A DNA stretch of 62,592 nt from Flemingiibacterium sp045600005. Lineage in GTDB: Bacteria; Bacillota; Clostridia; Oscillospirales; CAG-272. The stretch is from NCBI GenBank assembly GCA_045600005.1, contig JAZRXB010000296.1, forward strand, positions 1 to 62,592, given 5' to 3'. Shown here piece after piece: positions 42,465 through 51,952 of this stretch. Under the pieces are notes generated by a model. It saw only the letters and a list, made by a program, of their open reading frames with translations. It had not been told where the DNA came from and did not search any database. The translations under genes and the position numbers were made by a program. Numbering within the stretch: position 1 is the first letter of the stretch; each line of letters begins with the position of its first letter.

Positions 42465-43124
42465 TCACTGAGGCAGGAACGACGCGATGATCTCACGGTC
42501 CGGGGATATGAGCTCATAGCAGGTGAGAAGCCGGCCATTGTCCGCATGGGCGGCTTCGGCGAAGACGATCTTTCCGTCTGCCGTGCCGAGCGCCCCCTTC
42601 CATTCGGTACAGACCGGACAGCTCTCATAAGCGATATGCAGCTCCCGCAGACGTCTCGTTTCGGTCAGGCTGAGATAGGAATCCTGTACGGAAAGCTCGA
42701 ACGGTTCCGTTCGGCCTTCACCGTTCAGCACCCGTTCGAGCGCGGCGCAGAGGGCGGCGTCGGCTGTACGGTTCATACCGAGTCCGATGCATGCCGCGGT
42801 GATATGCCCGGAGCGCGGGATCTCATACGCTTCATCGACGTACAGGTACTGGTCAAGGAAGGAGCGCAGGACGATGAAGGTATGCGAAGGGTCTTCCTTC
42901 ACCTCGTCGAGCTTCCATGAGCCGTCGGAGGTTCTGGCGATCGTTCTCCCTTCCGAATATTCGCCGACGGCGGGAACGTAGACGCGCCCCTTCCAGAGGA
43001 TCCGGTCTTCCTCCAGAACGGCGGAGCGGTCGAAAACGATCAGGCGGACGAGCCCGGCCGCCAGAACGGCGAGAAAGACCGCGAGAGCCGCAGTCCGCAG
43101 AACCGTGAAGAGCTTCCGTTCCAT
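42465..43124 (-). CDS. unknown protein with one N-terminal membrane helix
   Basis: 219 residues from the ATG at 43124, after GAGGGATAACGTTC; the longer frame overlaps ymdB. One transmembrane helix (about 8-29: VLRTAALAVFLAVLAAGLVRL), then an extracytoplasmic region with DRILWKGRVYVPAVGEYSEG and a Cys pair (SCPVC). No family recognised. Position 5 bases after ymdB and before the DUF3574-like protein suggests co-expression with both; whether they share a process is unknown. Confidence 0.7.
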   Translation of the reverse strand: MERKLFTVLRTAALAVFLAVLAAGLVRLIVFDRSAVLEEDRILWKGRVYVPAVGEYSEGRTIARTSDGSWKLDEVKEDPSHTFIVLRSFLDQYLYVDEAYEIPRSGHITAACIGLGMNRTADAALCAALERVLNGEGRTEPFELSVQDSYLSLTETRRLRELHIAYESCPVCTEWKGALGTADGKIVFAEAAHADNGRLLTCYELISPDREIIASFLPQ

Positions 43125-43129
43125 GAACG

Positions 43130-43909
43130 TTATCCCTCGAACCGTTCGGCGGCGAGACATTTCCCGCTCATCAGGTCGAGCGTGAAAAGACAGCCGTTCA
43201 GGACCGGTCTGCCGGATGCGAATTCAAACTTCACCGGCATTTTCGTGCGCATTTTTTCGATGATGAGGTCCGGGCGGACGCCGAGGATGCCGTCCGGCGG
43301 ACCGGACATACCGAGATCGGTCATGTAACCGGTCCCGCGCGGCAGCACCTGCGCGTCGGCAGTCGCCACGTGCGTATGCGTACCGAACACGACGCTCAGC
43401 CGTCCGTCAAAATGATAGCCCAGCGCCAGCTTTTCACTGGTCGCTTCGGCGTGGATATCGAGAACGGACAGATCGTACTGCCCTTCCTCCCGTTTCAGGA
43501 TCCGTTCGGCAGTCTCGAACGGGCAGGCGAGCGCGTCCAGATAGACCGTTCCGAGCAGATTCATCGTCAGCACGCGCACACCGTCGATCTCCAGGATCGT
43601 ACAGCCGTTTCCGGCGGTCCCGGCAGGGAAGTTGGCGGGGCGCAGGACGGTCTCGCTGTCGTCGAGATACTGCCGGATCTCCTTTTTGCGGAAGGTGTGG
43701 TTGCCGCCGGTCAGCACGTCGCACCCGGCGCTCAGCAGACGGTCGGCGGACGCCGGGTCCAGTCCGTTGCCGACGCAGGCGTTTTCCGCGTTGCAGACGA
43801 CCATGTTCACGCCGAGCTTTTTCCGGATCCCCCACAGACGTTCCCCGACGGCTTTCACCGCGTCGGGACCCACGACGTCTCCCAGCGCGAGAAGGCGGAA
43901 CTCCTTCAT
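43130..43909 (-). CDS. ymdB: YmdB family metallophosphoesterase
   Basis: 259 residues. Calcineurin-like fold of the TIGR00282 group: LALGDVVGPDAVKAV (Asp), CNAENACVGNGLDP (Glu/Asn), TGGNHTF (His), DIHAEATSEK and GTHTHVATADAQVLP (His-rich metal ligands). In Bacillus YmdB hydrolyses 2',3'-cyclic nucleotides and affects biofilm and sporulation choices. It often sits after rny; here the two are about 24 kb apart. The start overlaps the upstream dehydrogenase by 4 bases (ATGA). Confidence 0.95.
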   Translation of the reverse strand: MKEFRLLALGDVVGPDAVKAVGERLWGIRKKLGVNMVVCNAENACVGNGLDPASADRLLSAGCDVLTGGNHTFRKKEIRQYLDDSETVLRPANFPAGTAGNGCTILEIDGVRVLTMNLLGTVYLDALACPFETAERILKREEGQYDLSVLDIHAEATSEKLALGYHFDGRLSVVFGTHTHVATADAQVLPRGTGYMTDLGMSGPPDGILGVRPDLIIEKMRTKMPVKFEFASGRPVLNGCLFTLDLMSGKCLAAERFEG

Positions 43910-44907
43910 CTTGCGAAGCCTCCCGCGTCCTTTTCCGCCGCGTCGCGCGCAAGGAGCGACCAGCGGGTGACTTCGACCGCGCTGGCGGCGCTCATGCCGA
44001 GCGTGCTTTCACCGCCTTCGATCACGTTCAGGAAATCGGCGAAGATGTCCTCTGCCGGAGGAAGCGGCAGCTCGGTCTTTCCGCCCGCTTCGTCGGAGAG
44101 CAGGAAAGCGGCGCCGTCGGTGATCTCCAAGATCCCCTTCGTGCCGACGAGCCGCACACGGTCGTCGCCGTGCGCCGCGGCGGATGCAGGGCGGTACATA
44201 TCGGCGGTAACGGTCGCGATAACGCCGTTCGTCATGCCGAACAGCGCGGCGGCGGTGATGTCCATGTCGCCGTTGTCCCCGTTTTCAAGAGCGGAATGGC
44301 GGGCGGCGACCTCCGTGTAAATTTCGCCGGACAGCCACTGCATCCAGTCGACCGCGTGAATGGCGACCCACGGAAGGATGCCGCAGTAGGTTTCACGGGA
44401 ACCGTAAAAGGCGGGACGTTTGCCGAGCTTGTAGGACTTGCGGGAATCCATCAGGCGGATCTTTCCGATTTTTCCGTCCTCGACCGCTTTTTTCACCGCG
44501 AGGAACGCGGGTTCATTGCGCGTGCCGAACATGGCGGCGAACTTTGCCCCGGATCCGCCGATCGCTTTTTCAAGCGCTTCGAGCGAAGCGAGGTCGGCGG
44601 CGACCGGCTTTTCCGAGAAGACGTGGATGCCGCGTTTCAGCGCTTCGATAGACACGTCGGCGCATTCGTTGAACCACGGATTGACAATGGCGAGATCGGG
44701 CTTTTCGGCGTCGAGCATTTCGCGCCAGTCTCCGTAGAGCTTAGGACCGAAGCCGCGCTTCTGCAATCCGGCGAGCGCGCCGGCGGTTTTTTCGGCTTCC
44801 AGACCCGCGCTGCCGCAGGAGAGGGCGGCGAAGTCGTGTCCCTTCGCCCTGATGGCGGCATAGGCATAAAAGGCGTGACCCGCCGTGCCGATCTGTACGA
44901 TTTTCAT
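43906..44907 (-). CDS. Gfo/Idh/MocA family oxidoreductase
   Basis: 333 residues from the ATG at 44907 after GGAGAAGTATC. N-terminal MKIVQIGTAGHAFYAYAAI is an atypical but recognisable Rossmann entry, with VIFSEKP-type motif GIHVFSEKPVAADLASLEAL (conserved Lys). GILPWVAIHAVDWMQWLSG is the expected His-containing substrate helix. It is distinct from the homologue at 35057. Translationally coupled to ymdB, though no metabolic link is obvious. The substrate is unknown. Confidence 0.88.
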   Translation of the reverse strand: MKIVQIGTAGHAFYAYAAIRAKGHDFAALSCGSAGLEAEKTAGALAGLQKRGFGPKLYGDWREMLDAEKPDLAIVNPWFNECADVSIEALKRGIHVFSEKPVAADLASLEALEKAIGGSGAKFAAMFGTRNEPAFLAVKKAVEDGKIGKIRLMDSRKSYKLGKRPAFYGSRETYCGILPWVAIHAVDWMQWLSGEIYTEVAARHSALENGDNGDMDITAAALFGMTNGVIATVTADMYRPASAAAHGDDRVRLVGTKGILEITDGAAFLLSDEAGGKTELPLPPAEDIFADFLNVIEGGESTLGMSAASAVEVTRWSLLARDAAEKDAGGFAR

Positions 44908-44979
44908 GATACTTCTCCGTTTGCCCGACTCCATTGGGGGCGGACATTTCCTTTCATTAAAAATATGGAGGTCCGACGG

Positions 44980-46212
44980 TCAGTTCCCTTTGATCTTCTC
45001 CCAATAGACCTTTGCCGCCTGCTCGGTTTTGTTTGCGCCGAAGGTGTAATAATGCGCGTCCTTCAGGTCGTCGGGCAGATACTGCTGCGGCGTCCAGTCG
45101 TTCGGATAGTCGTGCGGATAGCGGTAGCCCTTGAAATCCGGGCTTTGCAGGTGCGTCGGGACGAGCTGTCCGAGCCCCTTCTGAATATCCGCGGCTGCCG
45201 CGCCGTAAGCGGCATAAGCGGTGTTCGATTTCGGCGCGGTGGCGAGAAGAACGGCCGCGTTGACCAGCGGGATGCGCGCTTCCGGCATTCCGAGCTCTCT
45301 CGCGCTTTCGACGCAGGCGCGGGTGACGACCGCCGCCATCGGATAGGCAAGCCCGATATCCTCGCTTGCAATGACCTGCAGACGGCGGCAGGCGGACAGA
45401 AGGTCGCCGCCTTCCAGGATCTTCGCCAGATAGAAGACCGCCGCGTCCGGGTCGGAGCCGCGGATGGATTTCTGGAGACAGGAGAGCAGATCGTAGTGAA
45501 CGTCTCCCGCACGGTCGAAGCTGCCCAATACCTTCGGCGTCAGGCTGTCGACAAGCTCGCAGGACAGCACACCGTCCCCGCTTTCGGCAAGACAGAACGC
45601 GCTTTCCAGCAGTCCCAGACTGCGGCGCACGTCTCCCGCTCCCGCGTGAGCCAGCTTTTCGAGCGCGCCTTCGCCGAAGGTCACCTCGCGCAGCGCGTCC
45701 GTATTCAGCTCGTTCATCGCGCGGGTCAGCGCGCCTTCGGTCTCAGCCGGAGAGACCGGCTTGAACTCAAAGACGACAGAGCGGGAAATAATGGCGTTAT
45801 AAATGGAAAAATAGGGATTTTCCGTCGTCGAGGCGATGAGCGTGATGCGCCCGTCCTCGATGTATTCGAGCAGCGACTGCTGCTGTTTTTTGTTGAAATA
45901 CTGGATCTCGTCGAGATACAGCAGGATCCCGCCCGCGCCGAACAGCGTGCCGGTCTCGTCGATGACCTGCTTCACGTCGGCAAGCGACGCGGTGGTCGCG
46001 TTCAGACGGCGCAGCGTCATGCCGGACTGCGCGGCGACGATCCCGGCGGCGGTCGTTTTTCCGGTCCCGGGCGGACCGAAGAAGATCATGTTGGAGATCC
46101 GTCCGGACTCCACCATCCGGCGAAGGACACCGTTCGGTCCGATCAGTTCCTTCTGACCGACCATTTCGTCAAAGCCGGTCGGACGGACCCGGTCGGCAAG
46201 AGGTCTGTTCAT
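44980..46212 (-). CDS. rarA: replication-associated recombination protein A (RarA/MgsA)
   Basis: 410 residues. AAA+ clamp-loader-like ATPase that acts at stalled forks. It starts MNRPLADRVRPTGFDEMVGQ, the family hallmark. Walker A GPPGTGKTTAA is at about residue 44, Walker B LLYLDEIQYFNKKQQ, sensor TTENPYFSIYNAIISRS, and the C-terminal tetramerisation region ends GYRYPHDYPNDWTPQQYLPD. ATG 46212 follows AAGGAGAGC. It sits downstream of proB by 35 bases on the same strand. Confidence 0.96.
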   Translation of the reverse strand: MNRPLADRVRPTGFDEMVGQKELIGPNGVLRRMVESGRISNMIFFGPPGTGKTTAAGIVAAQSGMTLRRLNATTASLADVKQVIDETGTLFGAGGILLYLDEIQYFNKKQQQSLLEYIEDGRITLIASTTENPYFSIYNAIISRSVVFEFKPVSPAETEGALTRAMNELNTDALREVTFGEGALEKLAHAGAGDVRRSLGLLESAFCLAESGDGVLSCELVDSLTPKVLGSFDRAGDVHYDLLSCLQKSIRGSDPDAAVFYLAKILEGGDLLSACRRLQVIASEDIGLAYPMAAVVTRACVESARELGMPEARIPLVNAAVLLATAPKSNTAYAAYGAAAADIQKGLGQLVPTHLQSPDFKGYRYPHDYPNDWTPQQYLPDDLKDAHYYTFGANKTEQAAKVYWEKIKGN

Positions 46213-46247
46213 CGAATAAGCTCTCCTTAACGTATGGACGGGACAGG

Positions 46248-47039
46248 TCAGACCTTCTGCGCGGCGAAATACGTGCCGATATGTCTGCCGTCGCTGATCT
46301 CGTAGAGGACCGACGGATCCTTGCCGTTGACGATCAGCATCGGGATGCCGGCTTTCGTCACGATCTCCGCCGCCTTGATCTTGGTGATCATACCGCCCGT
46401 ACCGCGGTCGGTTCCCGCGCCGGAAGCGTAGGAAAGGACGGTCTCGTTGATCTCGTCCACGCGGTCGATCAGGCGCGCGTCGGAGTTCCTTCGCGGATCG
46501 CAGTCGTAAAGCCCGTCGATATCCGACATATTGATGAGCAGCTGTGCGCCGCAGACGAGCGCGACGTAGGCGGAAAGCGTGTCGTTGCCGCCGAACTGGA
46601 TCTCTTCGCTCGACACCGAGTCGTTTTCGTTGACGATCGGGACGACGCCGAATTTCAGCAGCTCCTTGAAGGTGCTTTCGCACGAGAGTCTGCGCGCGGG
46701 AACGTCGATGACGTCCTTCGTCATCAGGATCTGCGCGACGCTGTGACCGTAGGCGGCGAAAAGACGCTCGTAGATCTGCATCAGTTCCGCCTGACCGACG
46801 GCGGCGAGCGCCTGCTTTTCCTCGGTGGAGGAAGGACGGCGGGTCAGTCCCATTTTGGCGATGCCGGTCTGGACCGCGCCGGAGCTGACCAGCACGATCT
46901 CATGTCCGGCGTTGCGGAAATCGGACAGGATGCGGACGAGATTTTCCATCCGGCGAAGATCGAGACTGCCGGTGGCGTGGGTCAGGGTGTTGGAACCGAC
47001 CTTGACGACGATGCGGGATTTCCGATTCAAGAGACTCAT
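46248..47039 (-). CDS. proB: glutamate 5-kinase
   Basis: 263 residues from the ATG at 47039 after TTTTGGAGAAGTAAC. First step of proline synthesis: phosphorylates glutamate. Amino-acid-kinase fold: RIVVKVGSNTLT, VLVSSGAVQTG, PIVNENDSVSSEEIQFGGND, LLINMSDIDGLYDCDPR and GTGGMITKIKAAEIV. It lacks the C-terminal PUA domain of longer ProB proteins, a common clostridial variant. Not adjacent to proA (4985), so the two proline genes are separated by about 41 kb. Confidence 0.96.
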   Translation of the reverse strand: MSLLNRKSRIVVKVGSNTLTHATGSLDLRRMENLVRILSDFRNAGHEIVLVSSGAVQTGIAKMGLTRRPSSTEEKQALAAVGQAELMQIYERLFAAYGHSVAQILMTKDVIDVPARRLSCESTFKELLKFGVVPIVNENDSVSSEEIQFGGNDTLSAYVALVCGAQLLINMSDIDGLYDCDPRRNSDARLIDRVDEINETVLSYASGAGTDRGTGGMITKIKAAEIVTKAGIPMLIVNGKDPSVLYEISDGRHIGTYFAAQKV

Positions 47040-47119
47040 GTTACTTCTCCAAAATATCTGAATTGTGAATAATTCCGTTTTTTTCTCAAAAATTTTACAG
47101 ATAGGGCTTTTCAAACGAA

Positions 47120-47143
47120 GTATTTTATATTATAATAAAATAC
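47120..47143. promoter_or_regulatory. AT-rich palindrome in the proB/U32 divergent region
   Basis: Perfect 9-bp arms GTATTTTAT/ATAAAATAC around ATTATA, containing a TATAAT box on the plus strand. It could be the -10 region of the U32-dut-recG operon overlapped by an operator, or a divergent promoter element. Confidence 0.45.
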
Positions 47144-47226
47144 GGGTCGTTCTGCACCCTTCTATTATAGCGTGCCGCGGCCGAAATTGCAAGACCAAAC
47201 AAGGAAAAAAGATCGGATTTTCAGGG

Positions 47227-49338
47227 ATGAACGACATAAAATTGAGAAAACCGGAGCTGCTCGCTCCCTGCGGCTCCCCGCAGGCGCTCGACGCCGCCAT
47301 AGCGGCCGGGGCGGACGCGGTTTATTTCGGCGGTTCGCTGTTCAACGCGCGGATGAACGCGCAGAATTTCGGCGGCGGCGCGATGGCGGAAGCGATCGGA
47401 AAATGTCACGCTTCGGGTGTGAAAACCAACGTCACGCTGAACACGCTGATCCACGACAGGGAAATGCCCGACGTGCTTCGGTACGCGGAACAGCTGTACC
47501 TGTCCGGCGCGGACGCGCTGATCGTCGCCGACCTCGGCGCGGCGATGCTGATCCACCGGTATTTCCCGGATCTCGAGCTTCACGCCAGCACACAGACGGC
47601 GGGACACAACGTCTTTGCCGCGCAGGAGCTGCAAAAGCTCGGCTTCACCCGCATGGTGGCGGCGAGAGAGCTGTCTTTCGGCGATCTTAAAACGCTCTGC
47701 CGGAACTCGCCGCTCGAAACCGAGCTGTTCATTCACGGCGCGATCTGCGTGTCGCAGTCGGGTCAGTGTCTGGCAAGCTCGCTGATCGGCGGACGGAGCG
47801 GCAATCGCGGCGAATGCGCACAGCCCTGCCGTCTGCCCTACACGGCGTGCGGCGGATGCGCAAAGGCGCGTCCGACCTATGCGCTGAGCCTGAAGGATAT
47901 GTGTCTCGCGGAGCATATCACGGACATTCTGACGCTCGGCGCGGCGTCGCTCAAGATCGAGGGACGGATGAAATCGCCCGATTACGTGTACGGCGTGACG
48001 TCGGTCTACCGCCGTCTGCTCGATGAGGAACGGAACGCCTCAAAGGAAGAGATCGCCGAGCTGCGCGCACTGTTCTCACGAAGCGGTTTTACCGACGGTT
48101 ATTTCGTGAAAAAGGTCGGCTCGCAGATGCTCGGCGTGCGCACCGACGCGGACAAGGCGCAGAGCGCGCCGTCGGGACGCGATTATCATAAGCTCGCGGA
48201 AGAGAAAAAGAAGGATGACCGCCGGGAAGCGGCGCTGGAAGCGCGGATCCTGACCGGGCGGCCGTCCGAGCTGACCATGACGGCGGACGGGGTCTCCGTG
48301 ACCGTCTTCGGCGCGGTCCCTGAAACGGCGCAGAACCGTCCGCTGACCGTCGAGTCGGCGGAGAAGAATCTGACAAAGCTCGGCGGAACGCCGTTCTTTG
48401 CAGGAAAGATCACGGTAACGCTGGACGACGGGCTGATGCTGCCGGCTTCGGCGCTGAACGCGCTGCGCCGCGATGCCGCCGACCGTCTGACCGAAGCGCT
48501 CGCGGACGAAAAAAAGCCGTCCGGACGGACGCATCGGCTTCCCGAAACGGTCGACCGGGCGGATCACCGTCCGCCGAAGCCGCTTCGGACGGCGCGTGTG
48601 CAGACGGCTTCGCAGATCGCTCCGGTGAGCGGCGAATTCGATCTCGTCTTCTGCCCGCTCGAACGGTTTGACCTCGAAGAAGCGGACGGGAAGACCGGCG
48701 TGCTTCTGCCGCCGGTGATCTTCGATTCGTCGCTGGACACCGTGCGTGGAATGCTGGCAAAGGCAGCGAACGCCGGTGTGCGTCACGCGCTGGTGTCCAA
48801 TCCCGGTCATCTTAAGCTGGCAGTCGAAGCGGGGATGATCCCCCACGGCGATTTCCGGCTGAACGTGTACAATGCCTATACCTGCGAAGCGCTCGCTTCG
48901 CTCGGATTCGCCGATCTCATGGCGTCGCCCGAACTGACGCTTCCGCAGCTGCGGGACCTCGGACTTTCGGCGGTGATATACGGACGGATCCCGCTGATGG
49001 TGCTGGAAAAATGCGTTATCCGCGACCTGTACGGCTGTGAAAAGTGCGGCGCGGAGGGCTTCCTGCCCTTAAAGGACCGGAAGGGGATCGAGTTCCCGCT
49101 GGTGCGGACGTGGGAGCATCGGAACATTCTTTACAACAGCGTGCCGGTCTATATGGCGGACCGGCAGGACGAACTGACAAAATACCGGATCACCGGCGGA
49201 CACTTCATCTTTTCGGATGAGACCGGTCGGGAGATCGGGCGGATGCTCGACGCATACCGCCGCCAGACGGCTCCGACCGGTCCGGTGAGACGAATCGCCG
49301 CGAAGACCGCTCTGCCGGGCGAAAAGAACGGAAAATAA
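47227..49338 (+). CDS. U32 family peptidase-like protein (RlhA/YegQ-like, with DUF3656)
   Basis: 703 residues from the ATG at 47227; the frame runs further upstream but into the promoter zone. The N-terminal U32 domain shows PELLAPCGSPQALDAAIAAG, ADAVYFGGSLFNARMNAQNF, and the Cys signature GAICVSQSGQCLASSLIGGR with GNRGECAQPCRLPY. A further Cys pair (YGCEKCG) is near the C-terminus; these probably hold an Fe-S cluster. Relatives hydroxylate rRNA or tRNA bases, while older annotation calls them collagenases. It is first in the unit U32-dut-recG-maf. Confidence 0.9.
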   Translation: MNDIKLRKPELLAPCGSPQALDAAIAAGADAVYFGGSLFNARMNAQNFGGGAMAEAIGKCHASGVKTNVTLNTLIHDREMPDVLRYAEQLYLSGADALIVADLGAAMLIHRYFPDLELHASTQTAGHNVFAAQELQKLGFTRMVAARELSFGDLKTLCRNSPLETELFIHGAICVSQSGQCLASSLIGGRSGNRGECAQPCRLPYTACGGCAKARPTYALSLKDMCLAEHITDILTLGAASLKIEGRMKSPDYVYGVTSVYRRLLDEERNASKEEIAELRALFSRSGFTDGYFVKKVGSQMLGVRTDADKAQSAPSGRDYHKLAEEKKKDDRREAALEARILTGRPSELTMTADGVSVTVFGAVPETAQNRPLTVESAEKNLTKLGGTPFFAGKITVTLDDGLMLPASALNALRRDAADRLTEALADEKKPSGRTHRLPETVDRADHRPPKPLRTARVQTASQIAPVSGEFDLVFCPLERFDLEEADGKTGVLLPPVIFDSSLDTVRGMLAKAANAGVRHALVSNPGHLKLAVEAGMIPHGDFRLNVYNAYTCEALASLGFADLMASPELTLPQLRDLGLSAVIYGRIPLMVLEKCVIRDLYGCEKCGAEGFLPLKDRKGIEFPLVRTWEHRNILYNSVPVYMADRQDELTKYRITGGHFIFSDETGREIGRMLDAYRRQTAPTGPVRRIAAKTALPGEKNGK

Positions 49339-49342
49339 ATGT

Positions 49343-49792
49343 ATGAATGAACTTACGGTAAAAATCAAACGGGTGCGGGAGAACGTCCCGCTGCCCGCCT
49401 ACGAAACCGACGGGGCGGCGGCGCTCGATCTGCGCTCTGCCGCGGATAGACCGATCACCGTCAGACCGGGCGAAACAGTCCGGGTCCCGACCGGGATCGC
49501 GCTTGCGCCCGAAACGGTTGGCGTGGTCGCGGTGCTGTGCGCACGGAGCGGTCTGGCGGCGAAGCACGGGTTGACGCTCGTCAACGGCATCGGCGTCATC
49601 GACAGCGACTACCGGGGCGAGATCGCGGCGGCACTCGTCAATCTCGGCGGAGAAGCCTATACGGTCGAGCCGGGCGAGCGGGTCGCGCAGCTGATGTTCC
49701 TGCCGGTTCTGCACGCGAAGCTGCTGGAAGTGCAGACACTCGATGAGACGGCGCGCGGCGAAGGCGGCTTCGGCTCCACGGGTCGGGTATGA
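49343..49792 (+). CDS. dut: dUTP diphosphatase
   Basis: 149 residues, normal trimeric dUTPase. Hydrolyses dUTP to dUMP. The five motifs are visible: AALDLRSA, RSGLAAKHG, GVIDSDYRGEI, RVAQLMFLPV and the C-terminal GEGGFGSTGR. The start lies 4 bases after the U32 stop, with a site inside that gene. Confidence 0.97.
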   Translation: MNELTVKIKRVRENVPLPAYETDGAAALDLRSAADRPITVRPGETVRVPTGIALAPETVGVVAVLCARSGLAAKHGLTLVNGIGVIDSDYRGEIAAALVNLGGEAYTVEPGERVAQLMFLPVLHAKLLEVQTLDETARGEGGFGSTGRV

Positions 49793-49831
49793 GAGAAAAA
49801 TCCGAAGAAAAGCGGGAAAGAGAGGAAAGCC

Positions 49832-51952
49832 GTGGCGATAATGTTTGATACGCCGGTGCAGTATCTGCGCGGCGTGGGAGAAGCGCGCGCGAAATCGCTC
49901 GAAAAGCTGGGGATCACGACGGTCGGACAGCTGCTCCTTCATTTTCCGCGCGGCTACGAGTTCCGCGGCAATGTGAAGCCGCTGGCGGGAGTCGTTCCCG
50001 GCGAGGTGGCGTCCTTCATCATGACGGCGGCGACCGAGGTGCAGAATGTGACGCTCCGGCGCGGCATGGTGATGGGAAAGCTGCGCGCGTTCGACGATTC
50101 CGCCGCCTGCGAGGTCACGTTCTTCAATCAGCCTTATATGAAGGATACGATCGAGCAGGGAGGCGTATACCGCTTTTACGGTCGGCTGACCGCCGAGAGG
50201 GGACGTTTTCAGCTGTCCTCTCCCGTCGTCGAACCGGTCGTTGAGGGAAAGAAGCTGCCCGCGCTGGTCGCGGTCTATCCGCTGACGGCGGGCGTGACGC
50301 GGAATCTGCTCACCAAGCTGATCTCCACCGCGCTCGAAATGCTCGTGATGCAGTCCGAGACCTCGCCGGACGCGCTGCCGGAGCTGCTTCCCGCGAAGGT
50401 CAGGAGCGAAAACAATCTCTGCACGATCGCCTACGCGCTGACCAACATTCATTTCCCGCCCGATTTCGAGACGCTTGCCATTGCGAAACGGCGGCTGATC
50501 TTTGAGGAGCTTTACCGCTTTGCGCTCGGCGCGGGAAAGCGGAAGGAGGACGACCGGTCAGCGCCGGTGATGCGCGACCGTGACGTTTCGCCGCTGACCG
50601 ATCAGCTGCCCTATCGGCTGACCGGAGCGCAGGAGCGCGCGATCCGGGAGATCGCGGACGATCTGGCGCTCGGAAGACCCATGCGCCGACTGGTGTCGGG
50701 CGACGTGGGGAGCGGCAAGACGGTCGTCGCGGCTGCCGCCGCTTATCTCACGGCGAAGAACGGCTGTCAGTGCGCGATGATGGCGCCGACCGAGATCCTG
50801 GCCGCGCAGCATTACGGCGATCTTGCGCCGCTGTTTGCTGAGCTGGGGCTGGAATGCCGTCTGCTGACCGGCTCGACGAAGGCGTCCGAACGGAAGGCGA
50901 TCCTCGCCGGGCTTGCGGACGGAAGCATTCATCTTGTGATCGGCACGCACGCGCTGATCACCGACGACGTGGCGTTTGAATCGCTGGGACTTGTGATCTG
51001 CGACGAGCAGCACCGGTTCGGCGTGGGACAGCGCGAGGCGCTGCTCGCCAAGACGCGCTTTGAAGCCTGCCACCAGCTGTCGATGAGCGCGACGCCGATC
51101 CCGCGCACGATGGCGATGTTCCTGTACGGCGACCTTGCGATGTCGGTGCTGGACGAGCTTCCGCCCGGCCGTCAGAAGGTCGAGACCTTCGTGGTGAACG
51201 AGGGGTATCGGGAGCGGCTGAACCGCTTCATCGTGAAGCAGAAGGACGAGGGACATCAGGTCTACGTCGTCTGTCCCGCAGTCGAGGAGGTCGAGGACGG
51301 CGAGCTGACGCAGGAGGATATCCGTCTGCTCGGCGACGAGCCGACCGAACCGAAGCTCCCGCTGAAAGCGGCGACCGTCTGGGCGGAGGAGCTGGCGGAA
51401 GCGCTGCCCGGCGTGAAGGTCGGATGCGTACACGGAAAGATGAAAGGCGCGGACAAGGACGCCGTGATGAAGGCGTTCGCCGCAGGCGAGCTGGACGTGC
51501 TGGTCTCCACGACCGTGATCGAGGTCGGCGTGAACGTACCGAACGCGACGCTGATGCTGATCGAGAACGCCGAACGGTTCGGTCTGTCACAGCTGCATCA
51601 GCTGCGCGGACGGGTCGGACGCGGAAAGGCGAAGTCCTACTGCGTGCTGGTGTCCGACGCGAAGGGCGAGAACGCAAAGGAACGGCTCGAGGTCATGCGC
51701 ACGACGGGCGACGGCTTTAAGATCGCCGAATACGACCTGTCCGAGCGCGGACCGGGCGACTTCCTGCCGAGAGCAGACGTGGGCGCGGTGCGTCAGCACG
51801 GAGAGATCCGCTTCCGTCTCGCAAATCTGTGCGGAGATATGAAATTACTGGAAGCTGCGGTCGCGGCGGCAAAGGAAACGCTTGAGAGAGATGCTCTGCC
51901 GGAAAAACAGAACCGGCAGACTGACAGGGGAAAGGAACCGAACAACGGATGA
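49832..51952 (+). CDS. recG: ATP-dependent DNA helicase RecG
   Basis: 706 residues. Branch-migration helicase. N-terminal wedge/OB domain (YLRGVGEARAKSLEKLGI, LLLHFPRGYE), then motor domain I with Walker A VSGDVGSGKT (about residue 290) and DEQH-type CDEQHRFGVGQREAL, and motor domain II VSTTVIEVGVNVPNATLM, LRGRVGRGKAKSYC. It ends with the conserved RFRLANLCGDMKLLEAA region. GTG start at 49832 after GAGGAAAGCC; the ATG at 49841 is less well spaced. It overlaps maf by 4 bases. Confidence 0.98.
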   Translation: MAIMFDTPVQYLRGVGEARAKSLEKLGITTVGQLLLHFPRGYEFRGNVKPLAGVVPGEVASFIMTAATEVQNVTLRRGMVMGKLRAFDDSAACEVTFFNQPYMKDTIEQGGVYRFYGRLTAERGRFQLSSPVVEPVVEGKKLPALVAVYPLTAGVTRNLLTKLISTALEMLVMQSETSPDALPELLPAKVRSENNLCTIAYALTNIHFPPDFETLAIAKRRLIFEELYRFALGAGKRKEDDRSAPVMRDRDVSPLTDQLPYRLTGAQERAIREIADDLALGRPMRRLVSGDVGSGKTVVAAAAAYLTAKNGCQCAMMAPTEILAAQHYGDLAPLFAELGLECRLLTGSTKASERKAILAGLADGSIHLVIGTHALITDDVAFESLGLVICDEQHRFGVGQREALLAKTRFEACHQLSMSATPIPRTMAMFLYGDLAMSVLDELPPGRQKVETFVVNEGYRERLNRFIVKQKDEGHQVYVVCPAVEEVEDGELTQEDIRLLGDEPTEPKLPLKAATVWAEELAEALPGVKVGCVHGKMKGADKDAVMKAFAAGELDVLVSTTVIEVGVNVPNATLMLIENAERFGLSQLHQLRGRVGRGKAKSYCVLVSDAKGENAKERLEVMRTTGDGFKIAEYDLSERGPGDFLPRADVGAVRQHGEIRFRLANLCGDMKLLEAAVAAAKETLERDALPEKQNRQTDRGKEPNNG

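Noticed and set aside
44170..46230. 686-codon plus-strand frame opposite rarA and the dehydrogenase
   Set aside because: Antisense shadow spanning two well-supported genes and their gap.
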